DNA of 35,311 nt from an uncultured Synergistaceae bacterium (GCA_937868015.1 CALMLW010000006.1:1-35311), one strand, 5' to 3'. Numbered from the stretch's first letter, positions 1 through 7,699 are shown. Translations and numbers: made by a program. Notes: generated from the letters alone by a model not told the origin.

Positions 1-26
1 CCCTTCCACGGAAGAACTCCGGCGGT

Positions 27-923
27 ATGCGACGAGCTGACCCTTCCCGGGGACTTCGATATCGGGGGGCGATTCTCCTGGGACTTCTTGTGGGGGCGCT
101 GGTGTGGGGATCCCCGGCGGAGGCTACCCCAAAGCCGGAGCGCCTCTCGATTTGGGTTACGTCGCCCTGGCTTGCCCTGATGACGCGTTTCCTGGGGGGG
201 GTGTACGTGGAAGTGCACCCCCTTTCTGGGTGGAACGACCGGGGGCAGTTGGTGCGCTTCAAACGCCCCCCTTCCGGGGCGCGGATCATCGCCCTCGATC
301 GAGAAGAAAAGGGGCTTTTCGACCTGGGAAACGTCCCTGATGCCCGGGTTCGCCTTCTTTTTTCCGATATGCCCTATCTTCGCCAGGAAGGCAAGAGAAA
401 TTTTTTGGACCCCGCCACCATGCCCTTCCTCGGCCAGGAGATTTTAAAGGCCTTGGCGGCCTTCGATGGAGATAACTATCGGTACTACCAGCGCCGTCTG
501 GCGGAATTTCAGTCGAGGCTGGAGAGCACTGTGGGGGTAGGGCGACAGCTATTGTCGGAAGTTCCCTTACTAAACCTATCCCTCGAGCTAGCGCTCTGGA
601 CGGCCGCTGCGGGAAAGCGCCACGTGACTCCCTCCTGGGATATGGTCCAGGCCTGGGGGCGGGGCGAGCGCATGGATGTCTTTGAGAGGACCTTGGCGGA
701 GGCTCAGGCGGGACACATGGTGGTGATCTACGACAATCAGATGCCTCCAGCGGTCAAGAACTTCCTGGCCTCTTCTTCTTCGGCTCTGTTGATAGAGCTT
801 CCCGACGTTAACCAGGTGGATGATCTCTTCCTCTATCTCTACGACCAATACATGGCGGTATGGAACTTTGCTCGCCATGGCACCGCCCCATGGCGATCCC
901 CGGGAGGCCAGCGTCACTTTTGA
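27..923 (+). CDS. ZnuA/TroA-like metal ABC transporter substrate-binding protein, degenerate
   Basis: The 298-residue protein starts with an apparent signal peptide: a basic start, a hydrophobic stretch at about residues 15-28 and an Ala-x-Ala-like cleavage site near 31-33. It should therefore act outside the cytoplasmic membrane. The middle part (about 125-165) has the ZnuA-family pattern FLDPATMPFLGQEI, followed by a Tyr- and Arg-rich helix that resembles the family's connecting helix. The histidines that bind Zn or Mn in ZnuA/TroA are not visible where expected: the usual Asp-Pro-His site near residue 67 reads PLSGWND, and the His before LDP is absent. It may bind another ligand or be a diverged paralogue. 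The frame is open to the left edge of the window, so the ATG at 27 is only the first visible start. No transporter ATPase or permease is seen beside it, but upstream genes are cut off. Confidence 0.55.
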   Translation: MRRADPSRGLRYRGAILLGLLVGALVWGSPAEATPKPERLSIWVTSPWLALMTRFLGGVYVEVHPLSGWNDRGQLVRFKRPPSGARIIALDREEKGLFDLGNVPDARVRLLFSDMPYLRQEGKRNFLDPATMPFLGQEILKALAAFDGDNYRYYQRRLAEFQSRLESTVGVGRQLLSEVPLLNLSLELALWTAAAGKRHVTPSWDMVQAWGRGERMDVFERTLAEAQAGHMVVIYDNQMPPAVKNFLASSSSALLIELPDVNQVDDLFLYLYDQYMAVWNFARHGTAPWRSPGGQRHF

Positions 924-1072
924 CGTGCCCCGGCGCGGTCCGATGGAGCTATGAGATATCTTTATTCGAGGCCTCGACGGGCCCAAGGGTTTTGGTAACT
1001 TTTTTTGTGGCCCCCAGGCCCCATCGGATCGAAATCGTCGGGGACTTCTTGACAAAGTGAAAAAAATACCCT

Positions 1073-1101
1073 TTGCGAAAAGAGGGAAAGTATGATAAAA
1101 T
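1073..1101 (+). promoter_or_regulatory. candidate promoter of veg
   Basis: A -35 box TTGCGA (1073-1078) is followed after 17 bp by TAAAAT (1096-1101), preceded by TGA as in an extended -10 element. A consensus TTGACA also lies at 1049-1054, but no -10 box sits at a normal distance from it. Transcription would begin about 25-30 nt before the veg start. Confidence 0.5.
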
Positions 1102-1134
1102 CTCCCCGAGCTTAGGAAAGCAGAGGTGGGCTTG

Positions 1135-1377
1135 ATGGGGTGCAGCCTTTCGCAGATTAGGGAAGAACTCATGGCGCATAAGGGCGCGTGCCTGCGTTAT
1201 AAGGCGCTTAAGGGGCGACGGAAGGTGGAGGAGCGCCAGGGAGTGCTCGTGGAGACCTATCCTAAACTCTTCACCCTCTTCGTCGAGTCCCAGAACAGCA
1301 CGGTCTCTTTTAGTTACGCAGAGGTGCTGACTAGGGAAGTGGAGCTGGAGCTGATCCCTGACCCCCGGAAAGGGTAG
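1135..1377 (+). CDS. veg: Veg family protein
   Basis: This is an 80-residue small protein of the Veg family (formerly DUF1021). Visible family features are the core KGRRKVEERQGVLVETYP, then a beta-rich stretch ending in SFSYAEVLTREVEL. In Bacillus, Veg is a highly expressed small protein linked to biofilm gene control and spore outgrowth; here only the family is clear. The ATG at 1135 is preferred because AGAGGTG lies about six bases upstream; a GTG at 1126 would add three residues. It has its own candidate promoter and is followed by two strong hairpins, so it is probably transcribed partly alone. The next gene is ispE, as in the veg region of B. subtilis. Confidence 0.85.
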   Translation: MGCSLSQIREELMAHKGACLRYKALKGRRKVEERQGVLVETYPKLFTLFVESQNSTVSFSYAEVLTREVELELIPDPRKG

Positions 1378-1404
1378 CTCGACTTTCCCCCGGCGAGGGG
1401 ATAT

Positions 1405-1431
1405 CCCCGGGGCGTGAGGCCCCGGCCTTTT
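1405..1431 (+). terminator. intrinsic terminator after veg
   Basis: CCGGGGC (1407-1413) pairs perfectly with GCCCCGG (1419-1425) around a 5-base loop, followed by CC and TTTT (1428-1431). A separate 12-bp palindrome, GGGGATATCCCC, overlaps its left side at 1397-1408. The short T-tract suggests partial termination. Confidence 0.5.
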
Positions 1432-1465
1432 GGCCCTGGGGCCTTCGGTTCGGGCGGTGAACAAA

Positions 1466-1497
1466 GGCTCCGGCGCGGGGACGCCCGGGGCCTTTTT
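1466..1497 (+). terminator. second intrinsic terminator, upstream of ispE
   Basis: GGCTCCGGCG (1466-1475) pairs with CGCCCGGGGCC (1482-1492) with one G-U pair and one bulge, around a 6-base loop, and is followed by TTTTT (1493-1497). It ends 20 nt before the ispE start, so ispE needs read-through or anti-termination unless it has an unseen promoter. Confidence 0.65.
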
Positions 1498-1517
1498 CGT
1501 GGTGGTGGGAGGTTCAG

Positions 1518-2360
1518 ATGGAGCACGTGGTGGCGTCGTGGGGCAAGGTGAACCTGTCTCTCCGGGTGACGGGACGACGGGAGGACGGGTATCATGCCCT
1601 TCACTCCCTTTTTCTCCGAGTGGGGCCGCTGGAAGCCATGAGACTCCGGATCCGGTCTGGGGCTGGGAGGGGAGATCTTTTGCACCTCCGGAGCGAGGTC
1701 CCCATCTCGGGGGAAAACCTGGTACTTCGGGCCCTGGCCCTGGTGAGACAGTACCACAAGGCATTCCCTTTTTTTGAAGTGGAGCTGCAAAAACAGATTC
1801 CCCCGGGGAGTGGATTGGGGGCGGGAAGCGGCAATGCGGCGGCGATTCTTTCCTGGGCCCGTCAGCAGGGCTTTCCCGTTCCCGACGTCTCGGCGGTGGC
1901 GTCGCTGGGGGCTGATGTGCCCTTTCTCGCCTCCTCATGGCCCGGAGGGCGGGGGGAAGGCATAGGGGATGATCTGTCCCCATTCTCTCTGCCAGCTTTG
2001 CGAGTGGCCCTGGTGGTGCCCCGGTGGAGCTGCGCCACTGGGTTGGCCTTTGCCGCCCTGGACCGGACTAGGGGAGGGGATTGGAGCCCTTTGGAAGAGG
2101 CTCGTCGGGAGAGCGACCGTCTTTTAGAAAACCTTGCGGCGGGCAAACGTGTGGGGCTTTTGCCCAACGACTTTGGTCCGGACCTTTGGGCCGCGCACGG
2201 AGAGTACAAGGATTTTTTCGACCTCGCAGAGGAGCAGGGGGCCCTGGGGTGGGGGATCAGCGGCAGCGGTGGAGCGGCTCTGGCCCTTTTTCCCCGAGAC
2301 AAAGCCCTTCGTTGGCCCGACTTTTCCTGGGCCCGCATGGGGACCATTTTGGAGGTGTAG
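1518..2360 (+). CDS. ispE: 4-diphosphocytidyl-2-C-methyl-D-erythritol kinase
   Basis: IspE is the GHMP-family kinase that phosphorylates the 2-hydroxyl of CDP-methylerythritol in the non-mevalonate isoprenoid pathway. The 280-residue protein is of normal length. It shows the N-terminal KVNLSLRVTGRREDGYHAL, the ATP-binding glycine loop PPGSGLGAGSGNAAA (about residues 95-110), the LGADVPF motif, and the C-terminal GISGSGGAAL of motif 3. The ATG at 1518 follows GGGAGG about seven bases upstream. Its stop at 2360 lies three bases before the GTG of purR, so the two genes are co-transcribed and probably translationally linked. Confidence 0.93.
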   Translation: MEHVVASWGKVNLSLRVTGRREDGYHALHSLFLRVGPLEAMRLRIRSGAGRGDLLHLRSEVPISGENLVLRALALVRQYHKAFPFFEVELQKQIPPGSGLGAGSGNAAAILSWARQQGFPVPDVSAVASLGADVPFLASSWPGGRGEGIGDDLSPFSLPALRVALVVPRWSCATGLAFAALDRTRGGDWSPLEEARRESDRLLENLAAGKRVGLLPNDFGPDLWAAHGEYKDFFDLAEEQGALGWGISGSGGAALALFPRDKALRWPDFSWARMGTILEV

Positions 2361-2363
2361 GCC

Positions 2364-3245
2364 GTGCGCCCCGCACGTCCCGAACGCCTGGCCCGCCTCA
2401 CCGCCCGATTGATGTTCGCCCCCTCTCGGCGGATCTCCCTCACCGAAAACGCGGGGGAGTTTGCCATATCCAAGACCATGGTGGGCAATGATTTATCGCT
2501 GCTGGACGACCTCTTCCAGGAGGAAGGCCTGGGGAGTGTGGTCGTGGAGCGGGGAAGGGACGGGGGGGCGACCTTTCGCCCCCGGCTGAGCCCCGAGAGA
2601 CGCCAGGAATGGCTGAAGGAAGTGGCCCACATCCTGGAAACCCCCGATCGAGTGCTCCCCGGGGGTCTACTCTACTACAGCGATTTACTCTTCTCTCCCT
2701 TCTGGGCCCAAAGGCTGGGCTTTGCCCTGGCCTCCAGCTTTGCCGACTCTCCCATCGACGTGGTCATGACCACGGAAATGAAAGGCATTCCTCTGGGAAT
2801 GTTCACGGCCCATGCCTTGGGGGTGCCTCTGGCGGTCTGTCGCTTCGGGAATCGCCCCAGCGATGGATCCGCCGTGGTGGTTCACTACCCTTCGGCCTCC
2901 GGGGACGTGCGAACTCTGTTCATGGGAGTGCGCATGCTTCCCAAGGCTTCCCGAGTTCTTTTGGTGGACGATGTCATGCGAGGGGGAAGCACCCTGGCGG
3001 GCATGCTGCAGGTGGCGAAGGAGTTCGAAGCCCAGGTCTCTGGCATTGGGGTCTTTCTCGTGGCGGAGACCCCCCAGGTGAAGCGCGTGGGACACCACAC
3101 GGCGCTACTACGCTTTTCCATCTCGACCGCCGGGATCCCCTGCGTGGAGGTCCAAGCCCCCCCTCTGGCGTTTGACGGAGCGGGATACGTGCGATACAAT
3201 CGCTCCATCGAAAGGGGGCGATGCCGTCCATGGACGTCAAGCTGA
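2364..3245 (+). CDS. purR: PurR-type transcriptional regulator (phosphoribosyltransferase fold)
   Basis: The 293-residue protein has the two-part build of B. subtilis PurR. The N-terminal winged helix (about residues 5-75) contains ISLTENAGEFAISKTMVGNDLSLL. The phosphoribosyltransferase-like domain (about 90-275) carries the PRPP loop RVLLVDDVMRGGSTLAGM. In Bacillus, PurR represses purine synthesis genes and PRPP relieves repression; the same role is inferred here. PyrR and adenine phosphoribosyltransferase lack this N-terminal domain. The start is GTG, three bases after ispE, and the last 25 bases overlap the start of the ferredoxin gene. The order ispE-purR is also that of B. subtilis. Confidence 0.88.
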   Translation: MRPARPERLARLTARLMFAPSRRISLTENAGEFAISKTMVGNDLSLLDDLFQEEGLGSVVVERGRDGGATFRPRLSPERRQEWLKEVAHILETPDRVLPGGLLYYSDLLFSPFWAQRLGFALASSFADSPIDVVMTTEMKGIPLGMFTAHALGVPLAVCRFGNRPSDGSAVVVHYPSASGDVRTLFMGVRMLPKASRVLLVDDVMRGGSTLAGMLQVAKEFEAQVSGIGVFLVAETPQVKRVGHHTALLRFSISTAGIPCVEVQAPPLAFDGAGYVRYNRSIERGRCRPWTSS

Positions 3246-3412
3246 ACCGCAACGATTGCATCGGCTGCGGCGTCTGCGTTCAGATCTGTCCCGAGGTGTT
3301 CGAGCTGGATGAAGAGGCCGGAAAGGCCCGCGTGGCCCGTCAAGGCGGGACCCCTGAGGCGGTCCGCGAGGCGGTGGAGAGCTGCCCTGTGGGATGCATC
3401 TCGGTGGGATAA
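3221..3412 (+). CDS. small single-cluster ferredoxin
   Basis: A 63-residue ferredoxin. Cys13, Cys16 and Cys19 (DCIGCGVCVQICP) with Cys55 in ESCPVG would ligate one [4Fe-4S] cluster. Cys23 and Cys59 lie where some thermophile and Desulfovibrio-type ferredoxins form a disulfide. It is a soluble electron carrier, but its partner cannot be told from context. The start could be ATG 3221 or ATG 3230; both lie inside the end of purR, so expression depends on that transcript. A weak hairpin (3437-3456) with a T-run follows before the tRNA. Confidence 0.88.
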   Translation: MPSMDVKLNRNDCIGCGVCVQICPEVFELDEEAGKARVARQGGTPEAVREAVESCPVGCISVG

Positions 3413-3464
3413 GGCAAATAAGTCAGGGTTTCCCTCCCTCGTTCTTTGGGGCGAGGTTTTTCGT

Positions 3465-3541
3465 GGGCCCATAGCTCAAGTGGTTAGAGCCACCGGCTCA
3501 TAACCGGACGGTTCCTGGTTCGATCCCAGGTGGGCCCACCA
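3465..3541 (+). tRNA. tRNA with CAU anticodon (elongator Met, possibly Ile2)
   Basis: A complete 77-nt cloverleaf with an encoded CCA. Acceptor GGGCCCA pairs with TGGGCCC. The anticodon arm has the loop CTCATAA, and the T arm contains GGTTCGATCC. A CAU anticodon can belong to elongator Met or to lysidine-modified Ile2; sequence alone does not settle it. The 1-72 pair is G-C, so it is not the usual initiator form. No promoter is seen directly upstream, so it may be processed from the ispE-purR-ferredoxin transcript. Confidence 0.92.
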
Positions 3542-3551
3542 CGGCGAATGC

Positions 3552-3574
3552 GAGCCACCTTCGGGTGGCTTTTT
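3552..3574 (+). terminator. terminator after the CAU tRNA
   Basis: GCCACC, loop TTCG, GGTGGC, then TTTTT: a stable UUCG-type tetraloop hairpin 13 nt after the CCA end. It is a clear rho-independent terminator closing the ispE-to-tRNA unit. Confidence 0.85.
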
Positions 3575-3629
3575 CTGTGCGACCCCGTCGGACCGAGTAT
3601 GGGGGGTCCGAAGGAAGGAGGCCCCTCCT

Positions 3630-4424
3630 ATGAAAACCGTAAAGGACTTGATGACGACCTTGGAAATCATCGCCCCCTCCCGAGGCATGGAGGAATGGGA
3701 CAACGGAGGATTGCTGCTAGGGAGCCCCCATTGGCCCTTGGGTCGCGTGGGAGTTGCCCTGGACCCTTCCGAAGAAATAGTGAGTGCGGCAGTGTGCCGG
3801 AAGTGTTCTGCGGTGGTCACCCATCACCCCATGACCTTGACGGGATGGAAAGCCCTGTCCCTGGAAACCCCCGAGGGGCGCCTGGTCTCCCGAGCCCTGG
3901 GGGAATCGGTGGCCCTGGTGGCGGCCCACACCAACTGGGATCGGGCGGAGGAAGGGGTGAATGTAGCCTTGGGGAAGGCCCTTCCCCTGTCTGGCATGCA
4001 TCCCCTATGCTCCTCCCGGGAGGAAGGGCTCTGGGGGGACGGGGGGTGGGGAGATCTGGTTACTCCTCTTCCCGTCCGGGAAATGGCCCAGAACGTGGGG
4101 CGCCTGTGGGGGCTGAGTTGGGGGCATCTTTTTTCCCCGGATCCCTCTCTGGTCGTGTCTCGACTGGCTTGGGTCGGTGGATCGGGGGGGAGTTTCTGGC
4201 GCAGGGCCCGTGAAAAGGGGGCCACCCTTTTCTGCACGGCGGACATGAAGTATCATGAGCGACGGGACGCCATGGCGGCGGGTTTGGCCCTCCTGGTGGT
4301 GGACCATGGAGAGATGGAAAGCTTTTCCCTGGGATCCTTGGCCCGGTTGATCCAAAGCCATCTGGGCCAGGAGGTGGAGATATTGGCGGAGCCCCCTTCT
4401 TACGGATCCATTCTTTTGTTTTAA
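3630..4424 (+). CDS. Nif3-like dinuclear metal center protein
   Basis: The 264-residue protein belongs to the Nif3/YqfO/YbgI family, widespread proteins with a two-metal site and no settled general function. Ligand motifs are present: WDNGGLLLG near residue 23, VVTHHPM (about 63-69), AHTNWD (about 98-103), and the C-terminal ADMKYHE and VVDHGEME. It is the short form, without the PII-like insert of B. subtilis YqfO. AAGGAGG (about 3615-3621) precedes the ATG. It starts a new unit just after the tRNA terminator and leads the housekeeping series. Confidence 0.9.
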   Translation: MKTVKDLMTTLEIIAPSRGMEEWDNGGLLLGSPHWPLGRVGVALDPSEEIVSAAVCRKCSAVVTHHPMTLTGWKALSLETPEGRLVSRALGESVALVAAHTNWDRAEEGVNVALGKALPLSGMHPLCSSREEGLWGDGGWGDLVTPLPVREMAQNVGRLWGLSWGHLFSPDPSLVVSRLAWVGGSGGSFWRRAREKGATLFCTADMKYHERRDAMAAGLALLVVDHGEMESFSLGSLARLIQSHLGQEVEILAEPPSYGSILLF

Positions 4425-4493
4425 CGCAATGGAGGAGGCCCCGGGGCAAGAGGGGGGCGAGCGCCTCTTCTCGGGGGGATTGGAGAATACGTA

Positions 4494-4521
4494 AAGGGCC
4501 GAAAGGGGCCGCAGGGCCCTT
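4494..4521 (+). other. hairpin ahead of trpS
   Basis: AAGGGCC (4494-4500) and GGCCCTT (4515-4521) form a perfect 7-bp stem around a G-rich loop, 44 nt before the chosen trpS start. A second stem, AAGAGG/CCTCTT, lies at about 4449-4469. No T-box core and no tryptophan-rich leader peptide was found. Confidence 0.35.
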
Positions 4522-4564
4522 GACGATGGCGGCCATGACTCGGGAACGGAGCGTGAAAAGTATC

Positions 4565-5560
4565 ATGCGAGAAAGAGTGTTCAGCGGCATGCGACCCACC
4601 GGGCGGCTTCACCTGGGACACCTGGCGGGGGCCCTGACCAATTGGGTGCGCCTTCAGGATGACTACGAGTGTTTCTACTGCATCGTGGATTGGCACGCCC
4701 TCATGTCCGACTACGCGGACTCGCGCCAGCTTGCGGCTAACGGCCAGGAGATCCTATTGGATTGGCTCGCAGTGGGGCTCGATCCCGCCAAGAGCGCCAT
4801 TTTCGTCCAATCCCACGTGGCGGAGCACGCCGAGCTCCATCTGGCCCTATCCATGATCACCCCCCTGGGGTGGTTGGAGAGGTGCCCCACGTACAAAGAT
4901 CAGATCATAAACATGAAAAACAAAGATCTAAGCAACTACGCCTTTCTGGGGTACCCGGTGCTGATGGCGGCGGATATCATTCTCTACAAGGCCCACAAAG
5001 TGCCCGTGGGCGAGGACCAGTCCGCTCACCTGGAACTCACCCGGGAAGTGGTGAGACGCTTCAACCACTTTTACGGCGATGTCTTTCCCGAGCCCGACAT
5101 CCTCCTTACTCCCACCCCCAAGGTCCCGGGCACCGATGGCCGTAAGATGAGCAAGTCCTACGGGAACTCCCTGGCCATCGCCGATAGCCTGGAGGAAATC
5201 TGGGAGCGGATCCGCACCATGCTCACCGACCCGGCCCGCATCCGCCGGACCGATCCGGGGGATCCGGAAAAGTGCCCCGTCTGGGATCTCCATAAGGTGT
5301 TCAATGCGGACGCGGCCGAGAGAGAAGAAGTGGCTTCGGGGTGCCGGAGTGCCGCCATGGGGTGCATCGAGTGCAAAAAAAAGCTCCACGGCCACATTTG
5401 TACCCTTCTGGAGCCCATCCAGGAGCGGAGGCGGTATTATGAAACCCATGGCAGCGCTTTGGAGGAGGTCCTCCACCAGGGAGCCCAGAAGGCCCGCGTG
5501 GTGGCGGAGGCCACCATGCACCACGTCCGAAGCGCCATGGGCCTGCAGCCTCCTCGATAG
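4565..5560 (+). CDS. trpS: tryptophanyl-tRNA synthetase
   Basis: A class I synthetase that charges tRNA-Trp. The protein starts MRERVFSGMRPTGRLHLGHL, giving the usual position of the HIGH-like motif (GHLAG). KMSKS occurs in GTDGRKMSKSYGNS at about residues 194-207. At 331 residues it matches the family. The frame stays open upstream to a TTG at 4520 with other ATG/GTG codons (4526, 4535, 4552), but family alignment favours 4565; the ribosome site there is poor, so the start remains uncertain. A 50-nt gap follows before scpA. Confidence 0.93.
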   Translation: MRERVFSGMRPTGRLHLGHLAGALTNWVRLQDDYECFYCIVDWHALMSDYADSRQLAANGQEILLDWLAVGLDPAKSAIFVQSHVAEHAELHLALSMITPLGWLERCPTYKDQIINMKNKDLSNYAFLGYPVLMAADIILYKAHKVPVGEDQSAHLELTREVVRRFNHFYGDVFPEPDILLTPTPKVPGTDGRKMSKSYGNSLAIADSLEEIWERIRTMLTDPARIRRTDPGDPEKCPVWDLHKVFNADAAEREEVASGCRSAAMGCIECKKKLHGHICTLLEPIQERRRYYETHGSALEEVLHQGAQKARVVAEATMHHVRSAMGLQPPR

Positions 5561-5610
5561 AAGGCCCCTTTCGCCGGGGGACGAGGAGAGCGATCCCGAG
5601 GTCCTTTGTC

Positions 5611-6402
5611 GTGCCTTTGTCCTTTGAAGTCACCCTGGAGGGGTTTTCCGGCCCCCTGGACCTTCTTTGTGCGCTGGTGGAATCTCGAGCCATTGCGGCG
5701 TCTCGAGTGCGGGTATCCGACGTGGTGCGCCTTTACGGCGCCTACCTCGCTCGGGGGGACGTGATGACCATTCGAGAGATGGCCGAATTCTTCGCCCTGG
5801 CGGCTCGGCTCTTGCTGGGTAAACTTCAGGCCCTCATGCCCGGGATCTTTCGGGAAGAGGAGGGGGGCGCCCCCGAGGAAGATCCAACGGGGACGGTCGG
5901 TGGCACCGAGGAGGACGTGGAGGAAGCCCTGGCTCGGTATCGTCCCTTTCGGGCGGCGGCGCGCATGATGGAAGAGCGATTTCACCGCAGGGCGGCCTAC
6001 GTGGGGCGGCGGGCCGAAGAGGGGGAGAAGATCTTCGACCTGGGGGATGTCTATGCCCTGGCATGCCTCTGGTGGCCCCTGATACGGCAAAAGCGACGGC
6101 CCTCGGTAGGGATTTGCGAAGAAGATTTCTGGGACGAGGAGGGCGTCCCCTCCATGGTCCCCGAGGAATCCCAAGTAGAGTCCTGCATGGACCGCTTGAG
6201 GTCCCTGATGACGCCCCACGTTCCCGTGGAGCTGGATGGCCTTCTAGAAGAGCGTAGAAGCCGGTCGGCGCTGGTCTTGGTTCTGTTGGCTTTGCTGGAG
6301 CTCTCCCGGAGGAACGAAGTGAAGCTGGTACAGTCCGATTGTTTCGGCTCCTTGCGCGTGACCCGGTGCGCAAATCCTGCCGTGGAGGGGAGTGTCCCAT
6401 GA
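5611..6402 (+). CDS. scpA: segregation and condensation protein A
   Basis: ScpA is the kleisin subunit that bridges SMC heads in bacterial condensin. The 263-residue protein opens with the kleisin signature FEVTLEGFSGPLDLLCALVE, then an N-terminal helical domain that would contact the SMC neck. A variable acidic linker lies at about residues 85-105, and a C-terminal winged helix (about 200-255) includes ALVLVLLALLELSRRNEVKL. The start is GTG. The last four bases overlap scpB as ATGA. No smc gene is in the window. Confidence 0.9.
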   Translation: MPLSFEVTLEGFSGPLDLLCALVESRAIAASRVRVSDVVRLYGAYLARGDVMTIREMAEFFALAARLLLGKLQALMPGIFREEEGGAPEEDPTGTVGGTEEDVEEALARYRPFRAAARMMEERFHRRAAYVGRRAEEGEKIFDLGDVYALACLWWPLIRQKRRPSVGICEEDFWDEEGVPSMVPEESQVESCMDRLRSLMTPHVPVELDGLLEERRSRSALVLVLLALLELSRRNEVKLVQSDCFGSLRVTRCANPAVEGSVP

Positions 6403-6980
6403 ACGGGGTGCGGGGCGAAGCGCCCCTCCAGAATCCGTCGATCCGCACCTTGGAGGCCCTGCTTTTCGTGGCGACCCAGCCCGTTCCTTCGGCGTCATTG
6501 GCGGCGGTCCTGGGGATTTCCTCCCGGGAAGTGGGACGCATCCTTTCCCAGTTGCGGGAGCACTACGAGGCGGGGCACGGGGTGACTCTTATCGAGGTGG
6601 CGGGAGGGTGGCAGATGGTCACCGCCCCAGAGGAAGAAGAGGCGGTGCGCGCCTTCCGGGCGGATCACCTGGACGAGAAGATCCGCCTTAGCAAGGCATC
6701 TCTGGAGACGCTGGCGGTGGTGGCCTATCGTCAGCCCGTCACCCGGGGCGAAGTGGAAGAGATCCGAGGGGTGCGATGCGACCGGGTCATGGAAACCCTC
6801 CTTCGCCACGGCCTGGTGCGAGTGGCGGGCCGTCGCCGAGGCAGCGGGACCCCTCTCCTTTTCCGCACCACGGATCGCTTTTTGGAGCTCTTTGGCCTCC
6901 AGGCCATTGCCGACCTTCCAGCCTTGGAAGAGTTGCGTGAGGCCCTGCCGGAGGCCTTTTCAGAAGAGGGCATGGCGTGA
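6399..6980 (+). CDS. scpB: segregation and condensation protein B
   Basis: The 193-residue protein has the two winged-helix domains of ScpB. Landmarks are SIRTLEALLFVATQPV, the central KASLETLAVVAYRQPVTRGEVEEIRGV (about residues 100-128) and GTPLLFRTTDRFLELFGL near the C-terminus. ScpB binds ScpA as a dimer in the SMC complex. The ATG at 6399 is chosen over longer frames because it overlaps the scpA stop and has GGAGGGG upstream. The gene ends in TGATG with the next start. Confidence 0.92.
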   Translation: MNGVRGEAPLQNPSIRTLEALLFVATQPVPSASLAAVLGISSREVGRILSQLREHYEAGHGVTLIEVAGGWQMVTAPEEEEAVRAFRADHLDEKIRLSKASLETLAVVAYRQPVTRGEVEEIRGVRCDRVMETLLRHGLVRVAGRRRGSGTPLLFRTTDRFLELFGLQAIADLPALEELREALPEAFSEEGMA

Positions 6981-7699
6981 TGGAATCCGCCGGGTCGGTG
7001 CGGCTGAACAAATACCTGGCCTCCTGTGCCTTGGGATCCCGGCGTCACGTGGAAGATCTGGTGCACCAAGGACGGGTGGAGGTGGACGGAAAGCGGGCCC
7101 TAAGCCCCGGAGAGAGGGTGGGGCCCGGAGGTCGTGTGCGCGTGGACGGGCGGGTCGTGATGCCCCGGGAGCTTTGTTACGTGGTCTGTTATAAACCCCG
7201 GGGGGTGGTGTGCGCCGTTTGGGACCGCTTTTACCCTACGGTTCTGACCGTTCTCCCCCCAAAATTTCAGGATCGGGGGCTCTTTCCCGTAGGTCGTCTC
7301 GACAAAGACAGCGAAGGACTCCTCATCTTGACGAACGACGGCGATTTTGCCCAATCGGTGGCCCATCCGAGGTTCGGGGTGACGAAAAAGTACCGCGCGG
7401 AGCTCTCCCGCCCCATGGATGCCGAAGATCTGGGGCGGTGGCGAAGGGGCGTCGATCTGGAGGGGCGTTGGGTGGTTCCCGAAGGGGTGGACCGATTCTC
7501 GGGGGGGGTGGAGGTGACCCTTCGGGAAGGGATGAAGCGCGAAGTCCGGATGATGGCCCGGGCTTTGGGGTATGAGGTCACCCGGCTGATCCGCGTGGCC
7601 ATCGGAGCGCTAAAATGGGAAAAACTCCCCCCAGGAGGATGGATGACGTTTTCCCGGGAGGAGTTATGGTGTATGATTAGGGCTGGGGGTTTGGTATGA
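6980..7699 (+). CDS. RsuA/RluB-family rRNA pseudouridine synthase
   Basis: An N-terminal S4 RNA-binding domain (RLNKYLASCALGSRRHVEDL, about residues 7-26) is followed by the pseudouridine synthase domain. That domain has the catalytic motif GRLDKDSEGLLILTNDG with its essential Asp near residue 106, and the later REGMKREVRMMARALG. It should modify a uridine in large or small subunit rRNA; RluB (23S) is the usual assignment next to scpB, but RsuA and RluE share the fold. ATG 6980 overlaps the scpB stop; a GTG at 6977 would add one residue. Confidence 0.88.
   Translation: MESAGSVRLNKYLASCALGSRRHVEDLVHQGRVEVDGKRALSPGERVGPGGRVRVDGRVVMPRELCYVVCYKPRGVVCAVWDRFYPTVLTVLPPKFQDRGLFPVGRLDKDSEGLLILTNDGDFAQSVAHPRFGVTKKYRAELSRPMDAEDLGRWRRGVDLEGRWVVPEGVDRFSGGVEVTLREGMKREVRMMARALGYEVTRLIRVAIGALKWEKLPPGGWMTFSREELWCMIRAGGLV

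Noticed and set aside
1049-1054. Consensus TTGACA upstream of veg
   Set aside because: The nearest -10-like boxes are 36 bp or more away, or poor; the TTGCGA/TAAAAT pair fits better.
860-1060. 66-codon plus-strand frame with an end resembling a glycogen-binding domain strand (VTFFVAPRPHRIEIVGDF)
   Set aside because: Mostly overlaps the ZnuA-like gene and the promoter zone, has no ribosome site, and stops before a full domain. Likely chance resemblance or at most a relic.
949-1983. 344-codon minus-strand frame opposite veg and ispE
   Set aside because: Pro/Arg/Gly-rich shadow caused by GC-rich coding DNA; runs over two firmly identified genes.
3437-3461. Hairpin CCTCG/CGAGG followed by TTTTT just before the CAU tRNA
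   Set aside because: Only five base pairs with a 10-base loop. If it terminated, the tRNA four bases later would have no promoter, so it is not listed as a terminator.
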